Positions 16,083-24,362 of a stretch of 64,000 nt of DNA are shown here, piece by piece. Source of the DNA: an uncultured Bacilli bacterium (GTDB taxonomy: Bacteria; Bacillota_I; Bacilli_A; RF39; UBA660); the NCBI GenBank assembly GCA_934183185.1, contig CAKPSO010000005.1:1-64000 (forward strand), given 5' to 3'. The notes under the pieces are model-generated. The model was not told the DNA's origin and did no database searches. It saw nothing but the letters and a program-made list of their open reading frames with translations. The position numbers and the translations under genes were made by a program. How positions within the stretch are numbered: the first letter of the stretch is position 1; each line of letters starts with the position of its first letter.

Positions 16083-16721
16083 ATGAATAATGATAATAAT
16101 AAAAATAATAAAATGTTTATGTTAGTAATTGGAATGTTACTTTTAGTAGTAATAACTGTAGGAGTAACATACGCTATATTTAGTTATACTAAATTAGGAA
16201 CAACAGATAATACTATACGTACTGGTAGTTTGAAATTTTTGTATACTGAAAATAGTGCTGGAGGAACAGGAATAAATATAAGTGAAGCAGAACCAATATC
16301 AGACGCACAAGGAAAATCTTTAGTAGGAGATAATAATGTATTTGACTTTAAAGTAGAAGGAACTAATGTAGGAAGTGATACTATTCCATATGAAGTAACA
16401 TTAAGGAAGAAAAAAGATTCAACTATGGATGAAAATGATATAAAAATTTATTTACAAGATACTAATGATAATAGTGATTTATTAGTACCTACACTTTACA
16501 GTAATCTTAAACAAACTAAGGTGGATGTTGATGATAATATAGAAAAAACATTATATACTGGTGCAGTTAAATCTGGTGAGGTAGCTTATCTTAAATCATT
16601 TAGATTAAGAATGTGGGTAGATAGTAATAGTACTCAAGAGGAAGTCAATGGTAAGACATTTAAAGCTACTGTAAATGTATATGCTAATGCTAAATTAGCT
16701 AGTGATACTATTGGTAATTAG
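16083..16721 (+). CDS. TasA/camelysin-like surface protein
   Basis: A 212-residue protein consisting of an N-terminal hydrophobic segment (about residues 10-33) and one TasA/camelysin-like domain. It shares long near-identical stretches with its neighbours at 13767 and 16744 (SYTKLGTTDNTI, TENS.GGTGINISEAEP, VFDFKVEGTN, SFRLRMWVD). TasA-type proteins form extracellular fibres or matrix after signal cleavage; no sipW gene is visible here. TAGGAG precedes the ATG. It is the short member of a tandem family of three and may be the simplest subunit. Confidence 0.75.
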   Translation: MNNDNNKNNKMFMLVIGMLLLVVITVGVTYAIFSYTKLGTTDNTIRTGSLKFLYTENSAGGTGINISEAEPISDAQGKSLVGDNNVFDFKVEGTNVGSDTIPYEVTLRKKKDSTMDENDIKIYLQDTNDNSDLLVPTLYSNLKQTKVDVDDNIEKTLYTGAVKSGEVAYLKSFRLRMWVDSNSTQEEVNGKTFKATVNVYANAKLASDTIGN

Positions 16722-16755
16722 AAATAGATAACATATCAACAAAATGGAGTTTTTT

Positions 16756-18219
16756 ATGGATAATAAAAATAATAATAGATTGGTTTTATCATCTATACTT
16801 GGAATTATTAGTTTAATATTAATTACTTTGGGAGTAACATATGCAGTATTTACTTATATTAAGGAAGGAACTACAGATAATGTAGTTACATCTGGTACAT
16901 TAAAGTTCTTGTATACAGAAAATAGTGCTGGAGGTACTGGAATAAATATAAGTGAAGCAGAACCAATATCGGATACACAAGGAAAATCTTTAGTAGGAGA
17001 TAATAATGTATTTGACTTTAAAGTGGAAGCAACTAACACAGGTAGTGAAGTAATACCATATGAAGTAACACTAAGAAAGAAAGATATTTCTACTATGAGT
17101 GAAGATAATGTAAAAGTATATTTAACAGATGAAACAGAGAGTACTGATATAGTAGAACCAACTCTATATAGTAAATTAACACAAACTAATATAGACGTAG
17201 GAACTAATATAGAGAAGACTCTATATAAAGGAGAAGTAGCAGCGAGTACTAATAATTATTTAAAGACATTTAGATTAAGAATGTGGATAGATGGAAATAG
17301 TAATCAAAATGATATAAATGGGAAATCATTTACAGGAATGGTAAATGTATATTCAAATGCTAAAGTAACTGAAAACACTAGTACTACTTTAAAAAATGAA
17401 ATAATGAAGAATCCTATAGTAGAAGCAGAACCAACATTAACTAAAAATATTTCATCCTCTGGTGATGCAAGTGGATTATATTCTTCAACTGCTACTAATA
17501 CAGGAGCTGCAACTTATTATTTTAGAGGAGCAGTAGAAAATAACTATGTATCATTTGCAGGTCAAACATGGAGAATTGTAAGAGTAAATGAAGATGGTAC
17601 TATTCGTATGATTATGCAAGATGGAATTAATGATAATAAACTTAATTACTATAATACTAAAGGTACTTTAGGAGAATATTATAAAACTATGTATTATACA
17701 AATAGTGAAGCTAAAACTACCCTTGATACTTGGTACAATACTAATATAGGAGTTAATGAAGAATATTCCAAATATGTAGTTACAGGTAATTATTATTGTG
17801 AGCAGGCTAAAACTAGAACAAATGCTATCTATGGCTTTGAAAATGCTACTATGCCATTATATAGCGATTATACTGCAGAATTTAAATGTCAAACTGATGG
17901 AAATGGTTATGGCTTAGTAAATGCTAATATTGGGTTAATTACTTATGATGAAGTAGTATATGCTGGTGGTTATGCACATGTTTCAATTGAAAATACTTAT
18001 CTATATGGTGGAACTACTAATTCTAATCAGTGGTTTACGATGTCTCCAGCTGGTACTGCAAATGAAGATGCTGTAATATGGGTTTTAATTTCTGGTAAGT
18101 TTTTAGGTGATACTTCTGTTAAATATGGTCCATGTATACTTAGACCAGTAATTAATCTTAAAGCCAATACTATAGTTACTGGTACAGGTACAGCTGATAA
18201 TCCATATAAAGTTCAATAA
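16756..18219 (+). CDS. TasA/camelysin-like surface protein with C-terminal extension
   Basis: A 487-residue protein starting at ATG 16756 (TGGAG upstream; an ATG at 16744 overlaps that site). A hydrophobic segment lies near residues 8-30 and the shared TasA-like domain extends to about 205. The extension contains YYFRGAVENNYVSFAGQTW and later RPVINLKANTIV followed by GTGTADNPY. The same closing block (RPVIYLAKDA...GNGTTSNPY) ends the protein at 35733, so this is a mobile surface-domain type reused in the genome; its function is unknown. A terminator follows. The three genes 13767-18219 form one array of paralogues with three different tails. Confidence 0.72.
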   Translation: MDNKNNNRLVLSSILGIISLILITLGVTYAVFTYIKEGTTDNVVTSGTLKFLYTENSAGGTGINISEAEPISDTQGKSLVGDNNVFDFKVEATNTGSEVIPYEVTLRKKDISTMSEDNVKVYLTDETESTDIVEPTLYSKLTQTNIDVGTNIEKTLYKGEVAASTNNYLKTFRLRMWIDGNSNQNDINGKSFTGMVNVYSNAKVTENTSTTLKNEIMKNPIVEAEPTLTKNISSSGDASGLYSSTATNTGAATYYFRGAVENNYVSFAGQTWRIVRVNEDGTIRMIMQDGINDNKLNYYNTKGTLGEYYKTMYYTNSEAKTTLDTWYNTNIGVNEEYSKYVVTGNYYCEQAKTRTNAIYGFENATMPLYSDYTAEFKCQTDGNGYGLVNANIGLITYDEVVYAGGYAHVSIENTYLYGGTTNSNQWFTMSPAGTANEDAVIWVLISGKFLGDTSVKYGPCILRPVINLKANTIVTGTGTADNPYKVQ

Positions 18220-18227
18220 TCTATTAA

Positions 18228-18258
18228 AATCAATTAGTAAAGTCTAATTGATTTTTTT
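18228..18258 (+). terminator. terminator after the surface-protein array
   Basis: A perfect 10-bp stem (18228-18237 with 18244-18253), with a 6-base loop, is followed by T residues. Confidence 0.85.
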
Positions 18259-18307
18259 GCATGTTTTTTAATTCTTATCATATATTTAAATAGAAAAGAG
18301 GGATAAG

Positions 18308-19078
18308 ATGAAAAAAATGGTGCCTTTTACTAAACAGATTCATTTTAAAACAATGATTGCTGAAGTAACTGATATTGAGGTAACTCATAACTTAGAAATT
18401 AAAGAAGATAATACGATTGAGGGTGATATATTAGTAGACGGAAGATATAAAATACATGAAGCTAGTCAATTAGAAGAAAAATTCCATTATAATTTACCAT
18501 TTACTATAGAAGTAGACTCTAAATATGATATTTCTAAAGCTAGTATTGCGATTAGTGATTTTTACTTTGAAATTATTAATGAAGAAGACTTAAAAATAAA
18601 CGTTGAATTAGAAATATATGATGTAGATGAGAAAAAAGTAGAAGTTGGTACTAGAGAAGAAATAGAACCAATTCCTATTGAGGTTGATGAACAACCAAAA
18701 AAAATTGAAATACCTAGTATTGATGAGATAGAAGAAGATATTAAAGAAGAAGTAGTTGATACTAATAAGAATAATACTACTTTAGATAGTGAAAAAATTA
18801 ACTTTAAAATTACAGATACTAATATAAATACCAATACTTCTACTTCTAATACTACTAATACTAATACTAATACTAATAAAAACTATAATACTATTTTTGA
18901 TACTATATCTGGTGATGAGACATTCGTTACATACTATGTATATATAGTTAGGGAAACTGATACCATTGAAACTATCTTAGATAAATATCATGTTACTAGA
19001 GAAGATTTATCACTATATAATAACTTAGATGATATAAAGATTGGTACTAAAGTAATAGTTCCATGTCACAATGAATAA
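18308..19078 (+). CDS. spoVID: SpoVID-like spore morphogenesis protein with LysM
   Basis: A 256-residue protein. Residues 1-105 form a beta-rich domain (PFTKQIHF...EVTHNLEI...GDILVDGRYKIHEAS) like the SpoVID N-terminus. An acidic and then Thr/Asn-repeat linker (TNTNTSTSNTTNTNTNTN) covers about 120-195, and a LysM domain closes the protein (YVYIVRETDTIETILDKYHV...IGTKVIVPC). SpoVID directs encasement of the forespore by coat proteins in Bacillus. It overlaps the next gene by eight bases; spoVID-ysxE-valS is the Bacillus order and is preserved here apart from inserted genes. It is shorter than Bacillus SpoVID. Confidence 0.82.
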   Translation: MKKMVPFTKQIHFKTMIAEVTDIEVTHNLEIKEDNTIEGDILVDGRYKIHEASQLEEKFHYNLPFTIEVDSKYDISKASIAISDFYFEIINEEDLKINVELEIYDVDEKKVEVGTREEIEPIPIEVDEQPKKIEIPSIDEIEEDIKEEVVDTNKNNTTLDSEKINFKITDTNINTNTSTSNTTNTNTNTNKNYNTIFDTISGDETFVTYYVYIVRETDTIETILDKYHVTREDLSLYNNLDDIKIGTKVIVPCHNE

Positions 19079-19961
19079 AATAGATGTATTAAATAAATAT
19101 AGTATAAAGCCATTATACTATCAAAAGAAGAAACATGTAGATATTATTACCTGTAGTAATGGTAGATATGTAATTAAAAAGACTAATAATAGTAATATTT
19201 ATGAATACCTAAGAGTTAGAAATTTTAATAATTTTCCTAATTCTATTACTAATAATACTGATTCTTATGAAATAGTAGATTATATAGATGATATAGAAGT
19301 ACCAATGGAACAAAGAGCTCAAGATTTAATATATTTAACTAGTATTTTACATGCTAAAACTACTTTTTATAAGAATTTAGATACTGATACTATTAAAGAA
19401 ATATATGAAAAGATAGTTAACATGCAGACTGATGTTTATCAGTACTATATGAATATACAAGATATAATAGAAACTGAAGTTTATATGTCTCCTAGTCATT
19501 ATTTATTAATACGTAATATTTCACTTTTTTATAAATGTATTAGACTAAGTAAAGAATATATTGATAAGTGGTATGATATTATAAAAGATAAAAAAAGATT
19601 AAGATATGCTATGACTCATGGTAATTTAGATAGTAGTCATATAATAGAAAATGAAGATATTTATTTAATTAGTTGGGATAAAGCTAAGATAGATAATCCA
19701 ATATACGATTTAAATAATCTTTATCGTAATAACTTTATTAGACTAGATTTAATAGATATGCTTAATATTTATGAATCTAAGTATGAGTTGAGTCATGATG
19801 AAAAGTATTTATTATTTAGTTTGGTTTTGATTCCTAATAGATTAGAAGTTATGGATACTGAATATTTAAATGTAGTAAATGTTAGAAAGATAGTTGAATA
19901 TATGCTTAAAATTAATAATACATTTTATAATCATATTTTACCTAAAACGGAGAGAAATTAA
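19071..19961 (+). CDS. ysxE: YsxE/CotS-family spore coat protein
   Basis: A 296-residue protein of the CotS/aminoglycoside-phosphotransferase-like superfamily, as for YsxE, which sits next to spoVID in Bacillus. Visible kinase-like marks are YVIKKTNNS (N-lobe Lys), an H.N motif in AMTHGNLDSSHII, and SWDKAKIDNPIYDLNNLYR in place of the usual D-x-x-x-x-DP metal loop. The start ATG lies within the end of spoVID, indicating coupling. It localises to the spore coat in relatives; enzymatic activity is unproven. A shared terminator follows. Confidence 0.8.
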   Translation: MNKIDVLNKYSIKPLYYQKKKHVDIITCSNGRYVIKKTNNSNIYEYLRVRNFNNFPNSITNNTDSYEIVDYIDDIEVPMEQRAQDLIYLTSILHAKTTFYKNLDTDTIKEIYEKIVNMQTDVYQYYMNIQDIIETEVYMSPSHYLLIRNISLFYKCIRLSKEYIDKWYDIIKDKKRLRYAMTHGNLDSSHIIENEDIYLISWDKAKIDNPIYDLNNLYRNNFIRLDLIDMLNIYESKYELSHDEKYLLFSLVLIPNRLEVMDTEYLNVVNVRKIVEYMLKINNTFYNHILPKTERN

Positions 19962-19975
19962 TCTCTCTGTTTTAA
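19944..19975. terminator. bidirectional terminator after ysxE
   Basis: A 12-bp stem (19944-19955 with 19962-19973, one G-T pair) has A and T runs on the two sides. It serves ysxE and the convergent small membrane gene. Confidence 0.8.
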
Positions 19976-20190
19976 AATATAATTCTAATAAAGCCAATTA
20001 TAACGCAAGCCATTAGTAAGAATATTAATATAGCATTTAATCTAGTAGTTATGAAAATAGTAAATATTACTTGCCACATTAATATAATTAATAATGATAG
20101 AAGAATACCCATATACCATAAACTACTTCTTCTTTTTATTTTACACATTTCACATCTACAGAAAAAGCCATGTCTTTTTGATTTAAACAT
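19972..20190 (-). CDS. small membrane protein with Cys-rich N-terminus
   Basis: A 72-residue protein. The first 20 residues are basic and contain C-R-C-x2-C (FFCRCEMCKIKRR), followed by two membrane spans (about 26-46 and 49-71). AGTAGGTGA precedes the ATG. No family is recognised. It is divergent from the next gene and shares with it an intergenic palindrome at 20219-20234. Confidence 0.5.
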   Translation of the reverse strand: MFKSKRHGFFCRCEMCKIKRRSSLWYMGILLSLLIILMWQVIFTIFITTRLNAILIFLLMACVIIGFIRIIF

Positions 20191-20218
20191 AAGATTTCAC
20201 CTACTATAATATATGCCT

Positions 20219-20234
20219 GTCAAACTAGTTTGAC
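20219..20234. promoter_or_regulatory. perfect 16-bp palindrome over a -35 element (candidate operator)
   Basis: GTCAAACTAGTTTGAC is a perfect palindrome in the divergent intergenic region. Its right end overlaps the -35 TTGACA of the promoter at 20230-20258, so a bound dimeric regulator would block that promoter. Confidence 0.5.
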
Positions 20235-20258
20235 AATTAATCTTAATTACTTTATAAT
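20230..20258 (+). promoter_or_regulatory. consensus sigma-A promoter
   Basis: Both boxes are perfect, TTGACA (20230-20235) and TATAAT (20253-20258), with the optimal 17-base spacer, 20 bases ahead of the next start codon. Confidence 0.8.
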
Positions 20259-20277
20259 GTTTTTAGGAAGTGTTACT

Positions 20278-20571
20278 ATGGATATTAATTATGATAATAA
20301 ATCTAATGGAAATAAGTTCTGTTTCGGGGAACTTAGAAGAGAATATTTAAAGAATGATGGTAGTTTAGCTACTGATGTTCATACTAATATAGCTTTAGTT
20401 AGATTAGATGAGGATAGGTATATTCGTTATTGGGATTATTTAGCTGGTAGGGTTGATAATGTTTTAACTACTAGTCCTAGTATGTTTAATACCTGGTATG
20501 TGGATAAAAATAGTGTAGTTGATTCTGTTACTTCAGCTATTGAACAGAATGTTAGTAATAGAAAAAGATAA
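20278..20571 (+). CDS. small hypothetical protein
   Basis: A 97-residue soluble, acidic-to-neutral protein from ATG 20278 with AGGAAGTG upstream. The promoter at 20230-20258 shows that codons upstream of 20278 are not translated. It contains YIRYWDYLAGRVDNVL and a basic C-terminus (NVSNRKR). No family is recognised, and no signal peptide or membrane segment is present. It is driven by the strongest promoter sequence in the window and apparently controlled by the palindrome over it, so it may be abundant when induced. Confidence 0.5.
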   Translation: MDINYDNKSNGNKFCFGELRREYLKNDGSLATDVHTNIALVRLDEDRYIRYWDYLAGRVDNVLTTSPSMFNTWYVDKNSVVDSVTSAIEQNVSNRKR

Positions 20572-20589
20572 ATAAAAACATAGAAGTCG

Positions 20590-20796
20590 AGGTATAAAAG
20601 ATATTTTTAGTAGAGAGCTTATGGTGGGTGAAAATAAGTAAAAGTGCTTTTATTGGTAGCGATGGAGTTTAATTAGTGAGTTTAGTAGCTAATTACGGTA
20701 CTTGCCGTTATAAGAAATTGAGGGTATTCTAATTTAGAATGAATTAAGGTGGTACCGCGGGTTAACTCGTCCTTATATATAGGGAGGAGTTTTTTT
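20590..20796 (+). promoter_or_regulatory. T-box riboswitch leader
   Basis: The T-box sequence AAGGTGGTACCGCGG (20746-20760) is followed by a terminator hairpin (about 20763-20771 with 20781-20790) and a T run. The RBS of the next gene (GGGAGGAG) lies inside the terminator's right arm. Upstream are AGTAGAGAGC and GGTGGGTGAAAA, typical of Stem I, and a small hairpin ACGG-CCGT (about 20695-20709) as Stem III. The UGGU tetrad fits a tRNA with discriminator A. I could not assign the specifier codon confidently; the ancestral link to valS suggests valine. Confidence 0.9.
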
Positions 20797-21540
20797 ATGA
20801 ATTATTTTAATGTTAGAGAAGAATTTGATAAGTATGTAGATAGTTTTGGTAATAGTGAAATGATCCTTTTGAAAAAGTATCATAGTTATGCAGTTAGTGA
20901 TTTAATGGCAGAACTTGCTTATAGGTTAGAGCTAACTGATGAACAGATAGTGATTGCTAGAATTATTGGTTTACTTCATGATATTGGTAGATTTGAACAG
21001 TATAAGGAATATAAATCTTTTTCTGATAAGAACTTTGATCATGCTAAGATGGGATGCAAATATTTATTTGATGAAGGACATATTCGTGATTACTTAGATG
21101 ATAATAGTTATGATGATATTATTAAGAATGCTATTTGGTATCATAATGTTTTAGAATTACCAGTATTAGATGGAAATGTTTATTTGTTTAGTAAGATGAT
21201 ATGTGATATGGATAAAGTTGATATCTATAAACAGATGGCTATTCACTTTCATATGGAATTTGATGCTAAAGAAGTTAATGAAAAAGTATTAGAAAAGTTT
21301 AAAATAGGTAAATTAATAGATATTAATATTGAGAAAAGTAAGAGTGATGCTATTATTACGCAGTTGGCTTTTATATATGATTTTAATTTTAATGAAAGTT
21401 ATGATATATTAGTTGATACTGATAACTTTGACTTATATTTGTCAGTAGTTGAAGTTTCAGAGGATAGTGAAAAGTTATGGAAAAAATTAAGAGAATTATG
21501 CTTTGATAAAATTAATAGAGGAGTAGATATAAATGAATGA
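20797..21540 (+). CDS. HD-domain phosphohydrolase
   Basis: A 247-residue HD-superfamily metal-dependent hydrolase. The H61-D62 pair sits in GLLHDIGRFEQY, with further metal ligand candidates in NFDHAKMG and AIWYHN. Members act on nucleotides or cyclic nucleotides; the substrate here cannot be told. The ATG at 20797 is used because the RBS lies in the T-box terminator just upstream, so expression should rise when the cognate tRNA is uncharged. The next gene starts eight bases inside its 3' end. Confidence 0.82.
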   Translation: MNYFNVREEFDKYVDSFGNSEMILLKKYHSYAVSDLMAELAYRLELTDEQIVIARIIGLLHDIGRFEQYKEYKSFSDKNFDHAKMGCKYLFDEGHIRDYLDDNSYDDIIKNAIWYHNVLELPVLDGNVYLFSKMICDMDKVDIYKQMAIHFHMEFDAKEVNEKVLEKFKIGKLIDINIEKSKSDAIITQLAFIYDFNFNESYDILVDTDNFDLYLSVVEVSEDSEKLWKKLRELCFDKINRGVDINE

Positions 21541-21976
21541 AAGAGGAACTTTGTGGATAGTGCCAGATGAAAATAAAATTATGCAGCCTTTATTTAAGGA
21601 ACAAGTTGGTGATGGTATTAGTCATACTACACACATGATAGAATTTATTAGAAAATATGGTTTAGATTTAGATGTTAAGGAAACTGATTACCATGAGGGG
21701 CCATGTATGATTGCTGAAGATGGACATTTAGTTATTAAGTCAACAGATGATGTATCTCAGTTAATATTTTATATTCCAGATGTAATTACTAATCGTCAGA
21801 TTGAGTTTGTTTGTGAAAATCAATTTATGTTTTCTAATTATCAATTAATTGGTGGATACTCACTAAGATATTTAGATGGGGAAATAGTGTGGAAAACATT
21901 ACATGGTATGAATGAAATTATGCTAGAGATTAATAAAAAAAATATGGCATACAGTGAAAATATAAAGAGGAGGTAG
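21533..21976 (+). CDS. hypothetical protein, first of a tandem paralogous pair
   Basis: A 147-residue soluble protein. It opens GTLWIVPDENKIMQP and has a central MIAEDGHLVIKS...QLIFYIPDVITNRQIEF and a C-terminal LHGMNEIMLEINKK. The next gene (146 residues) aligns along its full length with the same landmarks (LWIIANENMIQP, LLAEMGHMVVMK, VIIYIPREVTVGQL, LHSINEVLLALDK). I recognise no known family. It is translated by overlap with the HD gene and controlled by the T-box. Confidence 0.6.
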   Translation: MNERGTLWIVPDENKIMQPLFKEQVGDGISHTTHMIEFIRKYGLDLDVKETDYHEGPCMIAEDGHLVIKSTDDVSQLIFYIPDVITNRQIEFVCENQFMFSNYQLIGGYSLRYLDGEIVWKTLHGMNEIMLEINKKNMAYSENIKRR

Positions 21977-21980
21977 TAGT

Positions 21981-22421
21981 ATGGAAATAATGAAAAATAA
22001 ATTATGGATTATAGCTAATGAAAATATGATACAACCTAGTGTATTTACTAAAGATGTATCTTCTACTGATAATTATAGTAATGCTTTAAGAGAATTTAAT
22101 AATAGATATCAATTAAATCTTAATATTGATGACTATTTTACTTCAGCTTATTTACTTGCAGAGATGGGACATATGGTAGTTATGAAGAATAATATAGATA
22201 AACAAGTAATAATATATATTCCAAGGGAAGTAACAGTAGGACAGTTAAATTGGTTTAGAGATAATCAAAGTGAACTTTCTAATACTGCTATTACTGCTAT
22301 GGTAAATGGATATATTTTAAGTGATGGAGTTGATAGTGCTGAACTACATAGTATTAATGAAGTGTTGTTGGCTTTAGATAAAAACAGAATTAATGTACAT
22401 AGTAATTTTATGAGGAAATAA
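21981..22421 (+). CDS. hypothetical protein, second of a tandem paralogous pair
   Basis: A 146-residue paralogue of the preceding gene, four bases downstream of its stop, with GAGGAGGTAG before the ATG. Divergence between the two copies is considerable, so the duplication is old. A truncated valS start follows within one base of its stop, showing that in the ancestor the T-box transcript probably ran HD gene, this pair, then valS. Confidence 0.6.
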   Translation: MEIMKNKLWIIANENMIQPSVFTKDVSSTDNYSNALREFNNRYQLNLNIDDYFTSAYLLAEMGHMVVMKNNIDKQVIIYIPREVTVGQLNWFRDNQSELSNTAITAMVNGYILSDGVDSAELHSINEVLLALDKNRINVHSNFMRK

Positions 22422-22422
22422 T

Positions 22423-22554
22423 ATGTTAGATAAAAAATATGATCATAAGAGTGTTGAAGAAAATAAGTATGATTTTTGGAAAGATAATGGTTTTTTTGAA
22501 GCAGGAAAAGATAAGAGCAAGGTACCTTTTTGTGTAGTAATACCACTTCTTTAA
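22423..22554 (+). pseudogene. truncated duplicate of the valS 5' end
   Basis: Bases 22423-22544 match the first 122 bases of valS (24667-24788) except for six positions at codons 10-12; thereafter similarity ends and the frame stops at TAA 22552-22554 after 43 residues (...VVIPLL). It has only a weak RBS (GAGGAAATA). It marks the left edge of an insertion that separated valS from its T-box operon. Confidence 0.9.
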
Positions 22555-22579
22555 ATAAAAAATTATAGGAGGTGATTTA

Positions 22580-24307
22580 ATGGAGAGAGATTTAAAATTA
22601 ATAAAGGAAAAGTATGGCGAAAAAATGATGCACTATTGTAGATCAGAATTATCAACTATTTTAGAAAATGATGGGTTATTACCAAGTTTACTTTTAGAAC
22701 ATTTTAATGAAAGTCATATGTTATATGATGATATTGAAAAAGAGGGTAAACTAGAAGAATTTAAAAACTATATATATAGTTTAATTGATGTTGAAAATAA
22801 TAATGAAAAATTAGAAAATAGAACGCCAGAAGAATTATTAAGTAAAGCTGGTTATAATTTTTATGAATGTAAAACAGAGGAAGATATTCAATCATTTAAA
22901 AAATATTATTTTAAAGGTGAAGAACTATGTACATTTAAAGGTGGAAGATTAGAAAAATGTCATGTATTTTTTGCTGTTAAAAAGAATGTAGATGAAATAA
23001 AAAGAGAAAATTTTTCTAAACCTAAGAGACAAGATGAATATGGAACATCTGTTATAAGTATTCAGTTTACAAAAGGAAGTTGTGCTTTATCAATTAAGAA
23101 TAGATATAATCATACAGTAAATAATCCAGATGCAACTTTTTCAAATAATCTAGATAATATAATAGAAGGATTAGCAAAAAGTTTTGAAAATCAATATGGG
23201 TTTGTTCAAGAAAATAATAGTGATTTTGAATTAAAAAATTATGTTAATGTTAAAGGAAAATATTATAAATATAATTATGAAATTGATAATGTTTATTATT
23301 GCTTAGATAATATTATAATAGATAATTTTGATGTAAAAAAATATGATGATGAGAGATACATTGTATTCGATTATTTTGTACTTGATTTAAAAGAAAAGAA
23401 AATTTTAACAGAAGTGGAAGATGATTCATTTATAGATGGAATAGTAGATATAGATAAAATAAATATTGTAAAGTTAGAAAATGGAAAAGCAATTCATTTA
23501 ATCCCTATAAATGGGGAAGAAATTATAATTGAATTAGATAAACAAAATAGGATTGTAAAATATAAAAATAATAATATTAAACGATGCGATGATGATTTTT
23601 TGTATTTCAATGAGTCATTACAAGAATTAAATTTGCCAAACCTAGAACGATGTGGTGATAATTTTATATATTATAATAAATCATTACAGGAATTAAATTT
23701 ACCAAGCCTAGAACGATGTGGAGATAGTTTTTTGATTTCTAATGAATCATTACAGGAATTAAATTTACCAAGCCTAGAACGATGTGAAGATAGTTTTTTG
23801 CTTTCTAATGAATCATTACAAGAATTAAATTTGCCAAACTTAAAACAATGTGGAGATGGTTTTTTGTTTAGCAATCAATCACTACAAGAATTAAATTTAC
23901 CAAACCTAGAACGGTGTGGTAATAATTTTATATATTATAATGAATCATTACAGGAATTAAATTTACCAAACTTAAAACAATGTAGAGATGGTTTTTTGTC
24001 TAAAAATAACTCATTACAAGAATTAAATTTGCCAAACCTAGAACGATGTGGTAATAATTTTATATATTATAATGAATCATTACAGGAATTAAATTTACAA
24101 AACCTAGAACAATGTGGAGATAGTTTTTTGTCTAAAAATAACTCATTACAGGAATTAAATTTACCAAACTTAGAACAATGTGGAGATAAGTTTTTATATT
24201 ATAATCGTTCATTACAAGAATTAAATTTACCAAGCCTAGAACGATGTGAAAATAGTTTTTTGCTTAGCAATCAATCACTACAAGAATTAAATTTGCCAAA
24301 AAAATAA
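22580..24307 (+). CDS. protein with N-terminal domain and ten 22-residue leucine-rich repeats
   Basis: A 575-residue soluble protein. Residues 1-345 include a helical start and a distinctive block YGTSVISIQFTKG...SLKNR-like SIKNRYNHTVNNPDATFSNN. From residue 346 on there are ten tandem 22-residue repeats of the form SLQELNLPNLERCGDSFL.. plus a partial eleventh, ending abruptly in LPKK and a stop. No signal peptide is seen, so it probably acts inside the cell. AGGAGGTGAT precedes the ATG. It lies between the two copies of the valS 5' end and so arrived with, or caused, that rearrangement. The short tail suggests repeat-number variation or truncation. Confidence 0.75.
   Translation: MERDLKLIKEKYGEKMMHYCRSELSTILENDGLLPSLLLEHFNESHMLYDDIEKEGKLEEFKNYIYSLIDVENNNEKLENRTPEELLSKAGYNFYECKTEEDIQSFKKYYFKGEELCTFKGGRLEKCHVFFAVKKNVDEIKRENFSKPKRQDEYGTSVISIQFTKGSCALSIKNRYNHTVNNPDATFSNNLDNIIEGLAKSFENQYGFVQENNSDFELKNYVNVKGKYYKYNYEIDNVYYCLDNIIIDNFDVKKYDDERYIVFDYFVLDLKEKKILTEVEDDSFIDGIVDIDKINIVKLENGKAIHLIPINGEEIIIELDKQNRIVKYKNNNIKRCDDDFLYFNESLQELNLPNLERCGDNFIYYNKSLQELNLPSLERCGDSFLISNESLQELNLPSLERCEDSFLLSNESLQELNLPNLKQCGDGFLFSNQSLQELNLPNLERCGNNFIYYNESLQELNLPNLKQCRDGFLSKNNSLQELNLPNLERCGNNFIYYNESLQELNLQNLEQCGDSFLSKNNSLQELNLPNLEQCGDKFLYYNRSLQELNLPSLERCENSFLLSNQSLQELNLPKK
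23615..24304 (+). repeat. tandem 66-bp repeats in the leucine-rich repeat gene
   Basis: Ten 66-bp units and a 30-bp partial unit begin at 23615, each starting with codons for SLQELNL. The units come in types (ending in FIYYNE, FLSKNN, FLLSNE) in a partly alternating order, which indicates expansion by unequal exchange of multi-unit blocks. Confidence 0.92.
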
Positions 24308-24362
24308 AAACTAATTTGCTATTTAATATATTAAAACAAGGCAAAAAAAGGTGAGAATAATA

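Noticed and set aside
23615..24304. CRISPR array
   Set aside because: The 66-bp repeats are contiguous, have no spacers and are in-frame leucine-rich coding units.
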